Of a stretch of 63,490 nucleotides of DNA, positions 52,856 through 62,836 are shown piece after piece. The stretch spans positions 9,821 through 73,310 of the forward strand of contig PMMM01000263.1 in assembly GCA_003162245.1 (NCBI GenBank), read 5' to 3'. Both the position numbers and the translations under genes were made by a program. Numbering within the stretch: the first letter of the stretch is position 1; each line of letters begins with the position of its first letter. Below the pieces are notes generated by a model. It was given only the letters and a program-made list of their open reading frames with translations. It was not told the origin of the DNA and did not search any database. Source of the stretch: Phycisphaerales bacterium. GTDB lineage: Bacteria; Planctomycetota; Phycisphaerae; UBA1845; Fen-1342.

Positions 52856-54120
52856 CGTCACTTCGCCTGCGCCGGCTTCGTTCCGACGACGTACGCCCGC
52901 TGGGCTCGCGCGCGAGCGACGAGACCACGCTGGCACAAGCGGCCGAAATCGTCCGCGACGTGCAACAGGGGGGAGAACCCGCGCTGCGCGCTCACGCCGA
53001 GCGGCTCGGAGACCTGCGATCCGGAGAGCGGCTGACGTACACGGCCGGCGACCTGGCGGCCGCGCTCGACGCCGTGCCCGGTGCCACCCGCGCGCTGCTC
53101 GAACGCACGGCCGATCGCATTCGCACGTTCGCCGAGGCCCAGCGGCGCTGCTTGTCCGACCTCACGGTGCCGGTTCCGGGCGGCCTGGCCGGTCACACGG
53201 TGGCGCCGGTCGAAACCGCCGGCTGCTACGCCCCGGGCGGGCGCTATCCGCTGCCATCGTCCGTGCTGATGACGGCCGTGACCGCCCGTGTCGCCGGTGT
53301 GCCGCAGGTCATCGTCGCTTCGCCGCGACCGGCGCCCGTGACGCTCGCGGCGGCGGCCGTGGCGCGCGCGGACCTGCTGCTGGCGGCCGGCGGGGCGCAG
53401 GCGATCGCGGCGCTGGCATACGGAGCAGGTCCGGTCCCCGCGTGCGACATCGTGGTCGGCCCCGGCAACCGCTGGGTTACCGCCGCCAAGCAGATCGTGG
53501 CTCGGACGGTGGGGACTGACATGCTGGCCGGCCCGTCGGAACTGCTCGTGCTGGCCGACGCTTCGGCCGATCCGGCGTTGGTCGCGGCCGATCTGCTGGC
53601 ACAGGCCGAGCACGATCCGGACGCCCTGCCGGTACTCGTTACGACCGCGGACGTGCTCATCCCGGCCATCGAGGACGAGCTGGCGCGGCAACTAGCCGAT
53701 CTACCGACCGCCGACATTGCGCGGGCGGCGCTGGCGCACGGTTTCGTCGTACTCGCGGCCGATAGGGAGGAAGCGGTCGCGGTGTGCAACCGTCTGGCGC
53801 CCGAGCACCTGGCCCTGCACGTCAAAAACCCCGCGACGTGGAAGCCCGCGTTGCGGCACTACGGGGCGCTGTTCGAGGGCGCCCGCAGCGCCGAGGTGCT
53901 CGGCGACTACGGCATCGGCCCAAACCACGTGCTGCCGACCGGCGGCACGGCCCGCTTCCGCGGCGGGCTCTCGGTACTCACGTTCCTGCGCGTCCGCACG
54001 TGGTTGCGGATCGGGGACGGGCCGGACGTGGAAGCCGTCGCGCGCGACGCCGCTGACCTGGCCCGCCTGGAAGGACTGGAAGCCCACGCCCGCTCGGCCG
54101 AGCGACGGTGTACTTCTTGA
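52852..54120 (+). CDS. hisD: Histidinol dehydrogenase
   Basis: HisD performs the last two oxidations to histidine with NAD and zinc. The 422-aa product has the family segments PVETAGCYAPGGRYPLPS, VVGPGNRWVTAAK, AGPSE, AQAEHDPDA, RLAPEHLALH and GPNHVLPTGGTARFRGG. ATG 52852 overlaps the fusion gene stop and has GAGGAG upstream. It ends the operon, 18 bases from the convergent AsmA-like gene. With hisG-C-B-H-F and the A-I-E fusion, every step except histidinol-phosphatase is encoded here. Confidence 0.97.
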   Translation: MTSLRLRRLRSDDVRPLGSRASDETTLAQAAEIVRDVQQGGEPALRAHAERLGDLRSGERLTYTAGDLAAALDAVPGATRALLERTADRIRTFAEAQRRCLSDLTVPVPGGLAGHTVAPVETAGCYAPGGRYPLPSSVLMTAVTARVAGVPQVIVASPRPAPVTLAAAAVARADLLLAAGGAQAIAALAYGAGPVPACDIVVGPGNRWVTAAKQIVARTVGTDMLAGPSELLVLADASADPALVAADLLAQAEHDPDALPVLVTTADVLIPAIEDELARQLADLPTADIARAALAHGFVVLAADREEAVAVCNRLAPEHLALHVKNPATWKPALRHYGALFEGARSAEVLGDYGIGPNHVLPTGGTARFRGGLSVLTFLRVRTWLRIGDGPDVEAVARDAADLARLEGLEAHARSAERRCTS

Positions 54121-54138
54121 CCCCCGACGACACACGAC

Positions 54139-57100
54139 CTACGGCTCGCCGCCCTTCAGCAGCTTCCGCAGCGCGTCGTTGAGCTTGTGCAGCGGCTCGG
54201 CGGTCACGGTCGGCGCGGCCAGCGTGCCCCGCACGCGGTACTGGATCAGCTCTTTGCCCGCCAGCTCCAGCAGGTCGGTGAACATTGCCAGCCGCGGCCA
54301 ATTTTGCGGGCTGGCGCCAAGCAGCGTCATCTGCAGCGCGTCGCTGTGCATGTCCCAGGTCCCCTCGCCGACCAGGCGCAGGTCCGGGCTCTGAATGTCC
54401 ACGCGCACGAGCTCGATCTGCGAGCCTTCCCACACAAACCGGACGTCCGCCTGCTCCACCGTGTCGTTGATCGCCGGGTGCTCCCGCGGCCCCGCCCGCA
54501 AGAGGGACGCCAACAGCGGCGTCCGCAGGAACGAGGCCCCGCGGATGCGAACTTCGCCGCCGCCGCGCCGCATGGTCGCCTCGCTGCCGCGGCCCCGCAG
54601 GTACACCGTCCCGCCCAGCCACCCGGGACGTTCGGGCTGCGTCGGATCGCGCGGCGGGAAGAGCTGGTGCAGCGATACGTCGCGCAGCGTAAGCGACAAC
54701 TCATATTCGGAGGTCTGCGGGTCGATCTGCACGACGCCCAGCGCATCGCCGTCGCAGAGGCGCCCGCTCAGCTCATCGAGCGTCACCCAGCGCGTGTCGC
54801 GGTGCCGCCGGAGCCGGCCCTGCCACCCGGCGATCGGCCGCCCGTCGAGCTGACCCTGCTGCACGGCGAGTTGCGCTTCGATCTCCACGTCGTCGTCCGG
54901 GCCGCCAGCGCACGCGCCGGTCAGCTCGCCTTGCAGGCCGGTGACGTGCAGGCCGAGCTGAATTTCCGCGTCGCGGAGCGGCACGCGGCCCTCGATCCGC
55001 CAGGTGCGCGGCGTACCGCCGTGCCACACGACGTGCGGCAGCAGCGCGTCGAACTCGCCGCGCAGGCCCAGGGTCGTGAGCAGCTCGCGGGCCGGCACCG
55101 GCAGCGCCGCGCTCAATTCCGGGCAGAATTGCAGGTTGCGGGCCGCGAGGTTGAAATCGAAATCCACCGCGTCGCCCTGCCAGCTTCCCCGCCCGGAGGC
55201 TTCGAGCGTGCCCGCCGCCCCCCAGCGTCCGGCGGCCGCAGGCACGTCGAAGCGCCCGGGCTGGAGGACCACGTGGGCCGTCACGTCCGTCAGGTCCAGC
55301 GGCAGCGACCGGGCCCGCATCCGGCTCGCGCTCACTTGAATCTCGGCCATTTGCTGCGCCGCCGCGCCGGCGGCCGGGCCCGGCGTGAGCGCCAAGCGCA
55401 CGTCGCCCGGACCGCTCAGCCCCACCGCCTGCACAATGTCCCGCCACGAGCCGGGCGCGAACTGCGGCAGCACCTCGTCCAGCGCCCCGCGAGCCCGCAG
55501 GTCCAGCGACAGCGGCTGCGCGGCGGCGGCGCCAACCGGCACGACGCCCGACGCATCGAGGCGCGCGTCGCCCTGCCACGCCGTGAATTGCAGGAGCTTC
55601 TGCCGCCCGTCCTCGGCGATGGCCCAGCCCGCGCAGCGCGTCCAGGTGCGCGCCGGGTCCAACGCCCGCAACTCGCCGTCCTTGATGCGTGCCGCGAACT
55701 GCTCGCGTGTTTCGGACGACGATCCTGTGCCAGAGACCCGCCCCCACGCGTCGGCCCGGCCGCGAAACCGCACCTCCTGTGCCGCGCTGTCGTCGGCCGA
55801 ACCCAGCGTCGCCCGCTGCTCCAGCGGCAGATCGGCGACCTCCACCCGCAAATCGCTCTGCGGCGTGTCGCCGTCAGCCCAGACGCGGCCGCTGAGGCGC
55901 ACGGACGCGTCGTCCTGGTAGCCGTGCAGGTCCTGCACATCCACCACGCCGCCGTGCACCGCCAGCCGCCCGTCGGCACCGTCGAGCCGGCCGCGCGGAC
56001 CCAGCGACAGGCTCCCGCCGAGCAGCCGGGCGTCCACCTGCACATCGGGCTGCAGCGCCCCGGTCTCCCGGTTGCCCTCCGCGCGTCGCATGGTCGTGAC
56101 GACGTCGCACAATCCGGTGGGCGCTGCGCTGCGCCACAGCGTGCGCTGCTCCGGCGGCAACGCCGCGTACAGGTCGCCGTCGAGCGGCACGTTCTCGCCG
56201 CGGAAGGTCAACTCAAAGCCGGTCCACTCCTGGCTGTCGTACACGACGCCGTCGCCACAGACGCGCGCGCTGCCGTGCCAGGCACACAGCCCGTCCAGCA
56301 GTATGCGACCGCCCGCGACGCGCACGCGGCCCCACGCATCGTGGAACGCGTACGGAAAGCGAGAATACGTGCACGCGGCCCCCAGCGGCTCGATCTCCGC
56401 CTCCACGCGCGCCGTCGCGTCCTCGCCGGCGGTGTCAGGCGGCCGGAGGCGCAGGCGCAGGTTCACGCGCCCTTGCGGCTGGTAGTCGGCAAACGCCTGC
56501 CGCACGGCATGGGGCAGGCGCGTGGCGTGCAGGAACGCCGCGTCGGTCGCAAGGGTCGGCAGCTCAATACCGTCGAGGCGCAGTTCCGCCGTACGCACGT
56601 CGTCGAAGCGTGGGCTCGGGATGTCGGCGTTCACGCGCTCGTCGCCGGGCTGCAAGCCGAGGATCGCGGCCGGGGTCGCTTGGGCCTCGAGCGTGCCGGC
56701 CAGCGGCGCACCGTTCAATCGCCCGTCGATTCGGAGCGCGAGCTGCCCCGGGGCATTCGGATCATCGCTGCGATACCCGGCGGTCGCCGCCGCGTCCGTC
56801 ACCTGGAGGAAGGCCCGCGTCGGCGCCGCCCCGGCCGCGCGCGGTCCTGCCAGCCCGTCTTCCAACGGGATAGCAAAGCTCACGTCGGCCAGGCGCAGCT
56901 CAAGCGCGGCCAGTGTTGCCGGCGGCTCCAACGCCGGTGCCGGCGGGCCACCCTCGACGGCCGCGGCCCGCATTCGAAACACGCAGCGCTCGGCGCGGAC
57001 GCGCCCGCTGAAATCGAGCTGCCCGAGAGCGTCCCGCAAACGCGGCGGAAGCAGCGGCCGGATCGTCTCGAGCTTCGTCCAATCCAGCATGATCTCGATG

Positions 57101-57762
57101 TCCCCCGTTCGCTCCACGCAGCGGACTTCCGCCATGACGTCGGTCAGAGACGGCAGACGCTCCAGCCGCACCGAATAGCCGGCGTCGGTCGGTCGCCCCT
57201 CGACGCGCAGGAGCCGCCGCTCCAGCAGCCGGGGACGGTCGCGTTCGACCGCCATGAGCTGCACGTCCGCCTGGCTGACGTTGATGATCGGCAGGTGCCC
57301 CAGCCCGCCGCGCAGCCGCTGCCACAGTCGCCGGCTGCCGGCGTCCAGCGGCGACGCCGGCTCCGTACGCGCACCCGTTCCCACGTCGCACGAAATGGTC
57401 AACGTCACTTGCGATACGTCGATGCGCGTCGGTTCGAGCCGTCCACCCAGCAGCCCTACCAGACCGCACTGTATGCGGGCCTGGGCGATGTGCAGCGGCG
57501 GCGAGGCCGTCGCGTATCCCCGCGGTGCCGCCCGGCCTGCGGCCGGGATGACGAGGTCGGTGATCTGAAGTCCGCTCCAGACCGAAAACGTGATGTCGCC
57601 GATCTCGAGCGTGTCGCCGGCGATGCTTTGCAGCGTCGCCAGCGCTTTCGCGCGCAGCCGCACCGGATCGGCAACGTGGCGGTAGATGAAAACCAGCGCG
57701 ACGGTCAGCCCGACGGCGGACCAGATGAGCCAGCGTAGCCGACGCTTGCCGCGCGCTTGCAT
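54139..57762 (-). CDS. AsmA/TamB-like large membrane-anchored protein
   Basis: The 1207-aa protein (from ATG 57762) has one N-terminal transmembrane helix (residues ~10-28) and then a very long beta-rich body. It contains AsmA-type segments such as LEIGDITFSVWSGLQITDL near the start and QYRVRGTLAAPTV near the end. AsmA-like proteins span the periplasm of diderms as lipid-transfer or assembly bridges, and this length fits the YhdP/TamB size class. The open frame extends to 57813, but those residues lack a Shine-Dalgarno. It is a single gene. A neighbouring outer-membrane assembly gene is not seen. Confidence 0.75.
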   Translation of the reverse strand: MQARGKRRLRWLIWSAVGLTVALVFIYRHVADPVRLRAKALATLQSIAGDTLEIGDITFSVWSGLQITDLVIPAAGRAAPRGYATASPPLHIAQARIQCGLVGLLGGRLEPTRIDVSQVTLTISCDVGTGARTEPASPLDAGSRRLWQRLRGGLGHLPIINVSQADVQLMAVERDRPRLLERRLLRVEGRPTDAGYSVRLERLPSLTDVMAEVRCVERTGDIEIMLDWTKLETIRPLLPPRLRDALGQLDFSGRVRAERCVFRMRAAAVEGGPPAPALEPPATLAALELRLADVSFAIPLEDGLAGPRAAGAAPTRAFLQVTDAAATAGYRSDDPNAPGQLALRIDGRLNGAPLAGTLEAQATPAAILGLQPGDERVNADIPSPRFDDVRTAELRLDGIELPTLATDAAFLHATRLPHAVRQAFADYQPQGRVNLRLRLRPPDTAGEDATARVEAEIEPLGAACTYSRFPYAFHDAWGRVRVAGGRILLDGLCAWHGSARVCGDGVVYDSQEWTGFELTFRGENVPLDGDLYAALPPEQRTLWRSAAPTGLCDVVTTMRRAEGNRETGALQPDVQVDARLLGGSLSLGPRGRLDGADGRLAVHGGVVDVQDLHGYQDDASVRLSGRVWADGDTPQSDLRVEVADLPLEQRATLGSADDSAAQEVRFRGRADAWGRVSGTGSSSETREQFAARIKDGELRALDPARTWTRCAGWAIAEDGRQKLLQFTAWQGDARLDASGVVPVGAAAAQPLSLDLRARGALDEVLPQFAPGSWRDIVQAVGLSGPGDVRLALTPGPAAGAAAQQMAEIQVSASRMRARSLPLDLTDVTAHVVLQPGRFDVPAAAGRWGAAGTLEASGRGSWQGDAVDFDFNLAARNLQFCPELSAALPVPARELLTTLGLRGEFDALLPHVVWHGGTPRTWRIEGRVPLRDAEIQLGLHVTGLQGELTGACAGGPDDDVEIEAQLAVQQGQLDGRPIAGWQGRLRRHRDTRWVTLDELSGRLCDGDALGVVQIDPQTSEYELSLTLRDVSLHQLFPPRDPTQPERPGWLGGTVYLRGRGSEATMRRGGGEVRIRGASFLRTPLLASLLRAGPREHPAINDTVEQADVRFVWEGSQIELVRVDIQSPDLRLVGEGTWDMHSDALQMTLLGASPQNWPRLAMFTDLLELAGKELIQYRVRGTLAAPTVTAEPLHKLNDALRKLLKGGEP

Positions 57763-57839
57763 GACGGCATTCTGTCCGCCGGCGCGGGTTTGCGAAAGCG
57801 ACAAAGGCCGCACCGGCCCTCCCGGCGCGCCGCTACGTG

Positions 57840-59537
57840 CTACGGAGAACCGCCGGTGAACATCGACTGGAACGCCGCGAAGTCCGCCAAATCGACATCG
57901 GCATCACTGTCGAGGTCGCGGCCGCGGCAGTAATGACCGGAAACGTAGGTGTGCCCCGGCCCCTGAAGACAGAGGGTGAGCGATTGAAAGTCCGCCCCAT
58001 CGACGTCGTTGTCGTGGTCGAAATCGCCCGGCAGCGTGGTCGCATAGACCTCCAGCTCGGCGATGCGCGCGTAGTTGTCGATGCCCGGGTCGGTGACGTA
58101 CAGGCGGACGTGCCGCAGCACCTGCGGCTGGTAGTACGTCCGCGCGGTGCTGTCGGCCGAGGCCGCGTTGAACACCATCGTGTCGACGCGCCATGGGCCC
58201 GACGTGCTCGGCGCCGTCTCGAAGTGGAACGTGCGCGTGTTGAAGTAGCTAGGCTCGCCGCCCGCGCCGGCGTGGCGGACGACGAACCCCGTGACATTCC
58301 GCAGCCCTCCGAGGTCAAGCTGGAGCCAATGCGGCGGGACGGTGCCTTCGCTCGTCCACTTACTGCCGGCCGAGATCACGCCGTCGATCGCGAGGTTCCC
58401 GGTGCCGGAATCCGTCCAGACACCGGTCGCGTTGCGGGCGGCGTTGGCGCCGGCCGGCGTCGCGTTGTACATCAGTGTTGCACCGCCGGTCGGGCCGGCC
58501 GTCGGCAGGTTCAGCGTGCAGGCATACTGGAATGCGTCCCACAGGTCGTTGTTGGCGCCGCCGGGGCCGACGCCATGGAGGTACTCGATCGAGTAGTTCG
58601 CCCACGTCCCGCTGTCGTAGGCGTAGATGAACCAGCACGCGCTGCTGATCGGATGCGCCCCGGCCCGCTGATTCCACGCATCCAGGTCCGCGAACGCCCC
58701 GCTCAGGAACTGGGCGCTCTGTGCCTCGTTGTAATCGCTGAGCGGGTCCACCCGCCGGTTCCACTCCGTGAGATGCACGACCTTGCCGCCAAACCCCTTG
58801 CTGTCGATGACCGCAAGCTGGCTGAGATACCCGGCCAGCAGTTCGTTTCGCGACGTGCCTGCGTCGTTCCACGGGGCGGCGTAGGCGTGGATCGCGAAGC
58901 CGTCGAGGTCGCTCGCCGTGAGCAGATCGCACATCTGCCCGAGGTAATCGTTGCCCTCGGTGTGGCGGACGCCGGAGATCACGTCCCCGGGCGACACCGG
59001 CCCCAGCAGCACGATTTGCTCGCCCAGTGCGCTCGGCACCGCTTTGATCGTCGCCCGGATCTGCTTGTACATATCCACGTAATCAGCCGGCGTGAGCGCG
59101 TTTCCACCCCATTCGCTATAGAGATTCATCTCGTTGCCGATCTGCCAGACGTGACACACGCCGGCCAGCGCCTGCGCCGCCGCCTGCACGTCCACGAGAT
59201 ACTGCGCCAGGTGCCCGGCATACGGGACCGTCTCGCCCCAATTCCGCTCGATCCGCACGATCAACGTGTGCCCGCGCGCGACCATCGTCGCGAACCGGTA
59301 ATCGCGCTGCCACCCGGCGCTCCACCACACGTCGCTGTTGGTCTCGACCGTCTCCAGCGACCAGATCCCCTTACCCCCGGTCATGCTCTCGACGACGCCG
59401 TTGGGGTCCCCGTACCAGTGGATGCCGTACACCCACGGCGAATCCGCCGCGCGCGCAGTCCGCGCGAGCCCGACGAGCAAGAACACAATGGTCGCCGCCC
59501 GCCGGACGGACGGGCATAGACCGTTCGCAGCGCGCAT
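57840..59537 (-). CDS. Secreted clan GH-A-like hydrolase with discoidin and dockerin-like domains
   Basis: The 565-aa product has a signal peptide. Its (beta/alpha)8-like domain has the candidate acid/base Glu in WQIGNEMN (about residue 135) and the nucleophile Glu in LTEWNRR (about residue 257), the arrangement of clan GH-A. A discoidin-type F5/8 domain follows (~350-495, HWLQLDLGGLRNVTGFVVRH). Two Ca-binding loops (DFDHDNDVDGADF, DLDSDADVDLADFAAF) close it. The GH family cannot be named by eye. ATG 59537 has GAGGGA at good spacing. It is far from the glucan locus but shares the same dockerin-like tail. Confidence 0.75.
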   Translation of the reverse strand: MRAANGLCPSVRRAATIVFLLVGLARTARAADSPWVYGIHWYGDPNGVVESMTGGKGIWSLETVETNSDVWWSAGWQRDYRFATMVARGHTLIVRIERNWGETVPYAGHLAQYLVDVQAAAQALAGVCHVWQIGNEMNLYSEWGGNALTPADYVDMYKQIRATIKAVPSALGEQIVLLGPVSPGDVISGVRHTEGNDYLGQMCDLLTASDLDGFAIHAYAAPWNDAGTSRNELLAGYLSQLAVIDSKGFGGKVVHLTEWNRRVDPLSDYNEAQSAQFLSGAFADLDAWNQRAGAHPISSACWFIYAYDSGTWANYSIEYLHGVGPGGANNDLWDAFQYACTLNLPTAGPTGGATLMYNATPAGANAARNATGVWTDSGTGNLAIDGVISAGSKWTSEGTVPPHWLQLDLGGLRNVTGFVVRHAGAGGEPSYFNTRTFHFETAPSTSGPWRVDTMVFNAASADSTARTYYQPQVLRHVRLYVTDPGIDNYARIAELEVYATTLPGDFDHDNDVDGADFQSLTLCLQGPGHTYVSGHYCRGRDLDSDADVDLADFAAFQSMFTGGSP

Positions 59538-59635
59538 CTCAATCCCTCGCGGGCACCGCTTCAATTCTACCAAACCGCAGGGGATACCCGGTCATTGGAT
59601 TTGCGGGGGGGCAGCACATCCCGGCGTACGGCTGC

Positions 59636-61054
59636 TCACACCTCGAAGCCGTCCGGATCATCGCGGTACAGCTCGACGCCGATCTCAAACCAGCTATCGC
59701 GATACGCGCGGCAGCGTGCGACCAGCCCGTGGACGAACCGGCCGGCCCAGGTTCCCGCCTGGAGATACACGCGGACCGGGCGGCTCACCTCCAGCGCCCG
59801 GGGGCTGAGGAACCCGAGCCCGAAGGACGACAGGCTGTGGATCGTCACCTGGATGCCGGGTTTCTCGTGCAGACCGCCGTCCGCGGTGCGTACGAGCGGG
59901 TTCACGCGCGCCGGGCAATCACACTTGTACCGCTTGTTCCGGCGGCGTTCCGCGCCCTCGGGCTTTGGGGCGGGGACGGCCCGGGCGCCGGCCGTTGCCG
60001 GCCGGAAATCCGCGTCGTGCACGCCGCGCAGCAACTGCACCCACGCATCGACAATCTCCGCGTCGTACCAGTGGGGCACGCCCGCCCGCAGCTCCAGCAC
60101 CGCGTCCGCGACCGCCAGCGACCGTTGCTTGAACGGCCGCAGCGCCGTCATGGCGTCGAACGAGTCCACGACGGCGCAGATGCGGCTCACGTGCGCGATC
60201 GCGTCGCCCGCCAGCCCGTCCGGGTAGCCGCTCCCGTCGAGCCGCTCGTGGTGCTGCCGGCAGACATCGTGCACGAGCGTGGGGATCCCGGCGAACGACT
60301 TCAGGTGCGTCCACCCGCGAATCGGGTGCTGCTTGATGAGCTGCCACTGCTCGTCCGACAGCCGGCCCTTGAGATTGAGGACCTCTTCGGCCACAAACAC
60401 CTTTCCGATGTCGTGCAGCAGCCCCGCTTGGCAGATTTGCAGGAGTTGGTCCATCGCACGGTAACCCAGAGCGTGCGCCAGCGGCACGATCCACGTCGCG
60501 ACGTTCACCATGTGCGTCGCCGTGTAGAAATCGTGGTGCGAGGCCGCAAACAGGTGCGAAAATGCCTGCGGATCGTTCAGCACCAGCGTTGAGATCGAGC
60601 GCGACAACCCCTCCACACGCCCCGAATACGCTACGAGGTCGGGCTCCGTCAGCAACTCGTTCACCAGCTCGACGCTGGTCTCATATACGATGGCCGATTT
60701 CTCGGCCACCGCGAGCCGCGGGTCTTCCACCGCGTCCGCCACCGCCCGTTCCGTCTGAGCCCGATACCGGACCTGATCCGCAATACGGACGTAGATGAAA
60801 TGCCGCCCGCTGGCCAGCAGCCGCTCGCGGTCCTCCGCCGTAAACGGCACGTCGGCGTCGCGATAGAGCGTGAAGCCGGCACTCTCGGACGCCGTCCCCG
60901 CCTCGGCCCGGTTCCGTAAGTAGATCGCGATTTCCTTCAGCGCCGTGTGCGGCACGCAGCGCAACGGCACCGGCAAGTAGCCGCTGCGGGCGGAGTGGAC
61001 GGACGTGCCCGGGCCCCCGGAGAGAACGAAATCCTGTTCCGGTGTGTGTCCCAT
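59636..61054 (-). CDS. HD-GYP phosphodiesterase fused to PilZ
   Basis: The 472-aa protein has an N-terminal ~150-residue region without a recognised domain. A HD-GYP domain follows with LLHDIGKVF, RQHHERLDGSGYPDG (HD and GYP motifs intact) and YDAEIVDAW. The C-terminal PilZ-like domain has the Arg-rich start RRRNKRYKC and SLSSFGLGF. HD-GYP enzymes degrade cyclic di-GMP and PilZ binds it, so one protein could both sense and break down the signal. The (D/N)xSxxG motif of PilZ starts with Ser instead of Asp/Asn. No signal peptide or membrane helix is present. Confidence 0.88.
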   Translation of the reverse strand: MGHTPEQDFVLSGGPGTSVHSARSGYLPVPLRCVPHTALKEIAIYLRNRAEAGTASESAGFTLYRDADVPFTAEDRERLLASGRHFIYVRIADQVRYRAQTERAVADAVEDPRLAVAEKSAIVYETSVELVNELLTEPDLVAYSGRVEGLSRSISTLVLNDPQAFSHLFAASHHDFYTATHMVNVATWIVPLAHALGYRAMDQLLQICQAGLLHDIGKVFVAEEVLNLKGRLSDEQWQLIKQHPIRGWTHLKSFAGIPTLVHDVCRQHHERLDGSGYPDGLAGDAIAHVSRICAVVDSFDAMTALRPFKQRSLAVADAVLELRAGVPHWYDAEIVDAWVQLLRGVHDADFRPATAGARAVPAPKPEGAERRRNKRYKCDCPARVNPLVRTADGGLHEKPGIQVTIHSLSSFGLGFLSPRALEVSRPVRVYLQAGTWAGRFVHGLVARCRAYRDSWFEIGVELYRDDPDGFEV

Positions 61055-61172
61055 CGCTGGCGTCCGATCACCCAGTGTCGCGCTGCGGCATCGCGGGGAA
61101 TCACCGGAGGCGGCCCCGGCCGATGCCCCACCAACGGTCCAGCGGATTCATCGAGTTGATTGCTGTCGTCCT

Positions 61173-62696
61173 TCAGTGAATCCCGGCCCGGGAGAGGGTC
61201 GCCGCGCCCGCGCGGTCCGCTGCGGCGCCCGCCGGATTATCAGCACTGCTGTCGTTGCGCTTCTGCGGCGCCGACGCCGACCGGCCGCTGCGTGCCAGAT
61301 TCGCCGCTGTCCGGCGGAGGTCGTGCAGCGGATCGGCCCCCAGCGGCGGAAGCGACTCGTCCAGGTGCGAGAACATCTCGTAGGTGACGACGACGCTGGC
61401 CGCGGCCGCGTCCCGCCATACCTCGATCAGCCGGCCCTCCTGCGGCCAGTCCAGCGTCGAACACGTCTCGATCTCCAGGTAGCCGCCCTGGTCCGTGACG
61501 CGGTTGCGGTGCGTATGGCCCACGACGTGCAGCACGACATTCGGGTGCTGCCGCAGGAGCCCCCGCAGCTCATCCGGGAACACCGCGGTGCCCGCCACCA
61601 GCGACAGGTCCCCGCTCGGATGATGCGTCGCCACGATCACCAGCTCGCCGCGAGCCTGTGCCGCGTCCAGTTCCGCCCGGAGGAATTCGTGCTGCTCCCA
61701 CGACAGCGCCCCCTCGTTGTAGATCCCGCCCTCGGTGTGCATCGCGGCGGCCGTCGTGTCCAGCCCGATCAGCCGCACGCCCGCGGCCGGCACCATGCTG
61801 TACCATGTCGCCCCGGGCGGTGCGTCCGCGAACCCGTGCCCCGCCGGCCCGGTGACCGTCGTAAACACCTTCTCCACGTACTCGACCTTATTGAAGTACC
61901 GCCGCTCCGCGTTCGGCACCACGTAGCGCGGCAGTTCGAACAGCGGCGGTGGCCCCGGTGCGGCCGGCGTCACGTTCCCGTACGCATACGACGCCTCCGG
62001 GTCCATTCGCACCGGCAGCACGAGCCCCGGCCGTTCGTCCAGCGGCAGCGGTGCGGTGCGCCGGCCGTCGGACGACTCGAACACCGGGAACGCGCCCAAC
62101 GCGTATGCGTCGTGATTACCCAGCACGCTGTACCACGGCACCGATGGCAGGTCGCCATGCACGCCCCGGCGGTACAGGCCCTGTGGCAGGAATGTAGCGT
62201 ACGGGTCGTGCGCAGCGTCGGGCCGCGCGTCGGCGGGGCGGTCGTCGGGGCCGGAGAGCGGATTGACCGTCTCGCCGTCCAGGACGCCGACGACCCAGCC
62301 CAGCTCGTTGGACTGGTTGTTGTCGCACGCGTCGCCGGTGTGCAGCACGAAGTCGATCGTGCGGCCTGAAGCGTGGATGCGGTTGATGGTTCGCACCATG
62401 CCGTCGAGAAGTTGCGTCGCGTAGGCTTCCTGCGGCCGCCAGACGCTGCCCACCAGCACGCTGGCCCCTGGAAAACGCGCCGGCGACAGCGTGTCTACCA
62501 CGTGCGTGTCGCTGATCTGCGCCAGCCGGACGACCAGGGTGAGATTCCCCGCCTGTGCCGACCCGCTTGCCTCCGCCGGCAGCAGCGTCCCCACGTCGGT
62601 GTTGCAGCCGAAACCGACGAGCCCCGCGCCGAGCGCCGCGAACCAGAGGAGCCCGCCCCCGACCGCCGCGCGCCACCAACATCTGCCCGTCCGCAT
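61173..62696 (-). CDS. Lipoprotein metallophosphoesterase
   Basis: The 507-aa product has a lipoprotein signal (LVGFGC, lipidated Cys about 31). The calcineurin-like phosphoesterase motifs occur in order: ISDTHVVD, LHTGDACDNN, VLGNHDAY, VATHHPSG and VVGHTHRN. The metal-binding site is complete. A ~50-residue Ser/Ala-rich tail follows the enzyme domain. The lipid anchor places it outside the cytoplasm, so nucleotides or phosphoesters from outside are likely substrates. It lies 120 bases upstream of the HD-GYP gene on the same strand. Confidence 0.88.
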   Translation of the reverse strand: MRTGRCWWRAAVGGGLLWFAALGAGLVGFGCNTDVGTLLPAEASGSAQAGNLTLVVRLAQISDTHVVDTLSPARFPGASVLVGSVWRPQEAYATQLLDGMVRTINRIHASGRTIDFVLHTGDACDNNQSNELGWVVGVLDGETVNPLSGPDDRPADARPDAAHDPYATFLPQGLYRRGVHGDLPSVPWYSVLGNHDAYALGAFPVFESSDGRRTAPLPLDERPGLVLPVRMDPEASYAYGNVTPAAPGPPPLFELPRYVVPNAERRYFNKVEYVEKVFTTVTGPAGHGFADAPPGATWYSMVPAAGVRLIGLDTTAAAMHTEGGIYNEGALSWEQHEFLRAELDAAQARGELVIVATHHPSGDLSLVAGTAVFPDELRGLLRQHPNVVLHVVGHTHRNRVTDQGGYLEIETCSTLDWPQEGRLIEVWRDAAAASVVVTYEMFSHLDESLPPLGADPLHDLRRTAANLARSGRSASAPQKRNDSSADNPAGAAADRAGAATLSRAGIH

Positions 62697-62836
62697 CGCA
62701 TCTCCCGAACACGCTCACGTCAGTATAGCGTCGTACCAGAGACGGCACCCCCTCCCCGTGGCCGACGTCGCGCGGCGATGTGACATGGCCGCCGCCCGAG
62801 CGCGCCAGACGTACGGTGTACCCGCAATGCGTCGCC

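Noticed and set aside
54187-57738. Very long open frame on the plus strand opposite the AsmA-like gene
   Set aside because: It is an antisense shadow caused by high GC content: its translation is Arg/Gln/His-rich low complexity with no domain, while the minus strand has a membrane anchor and family features.
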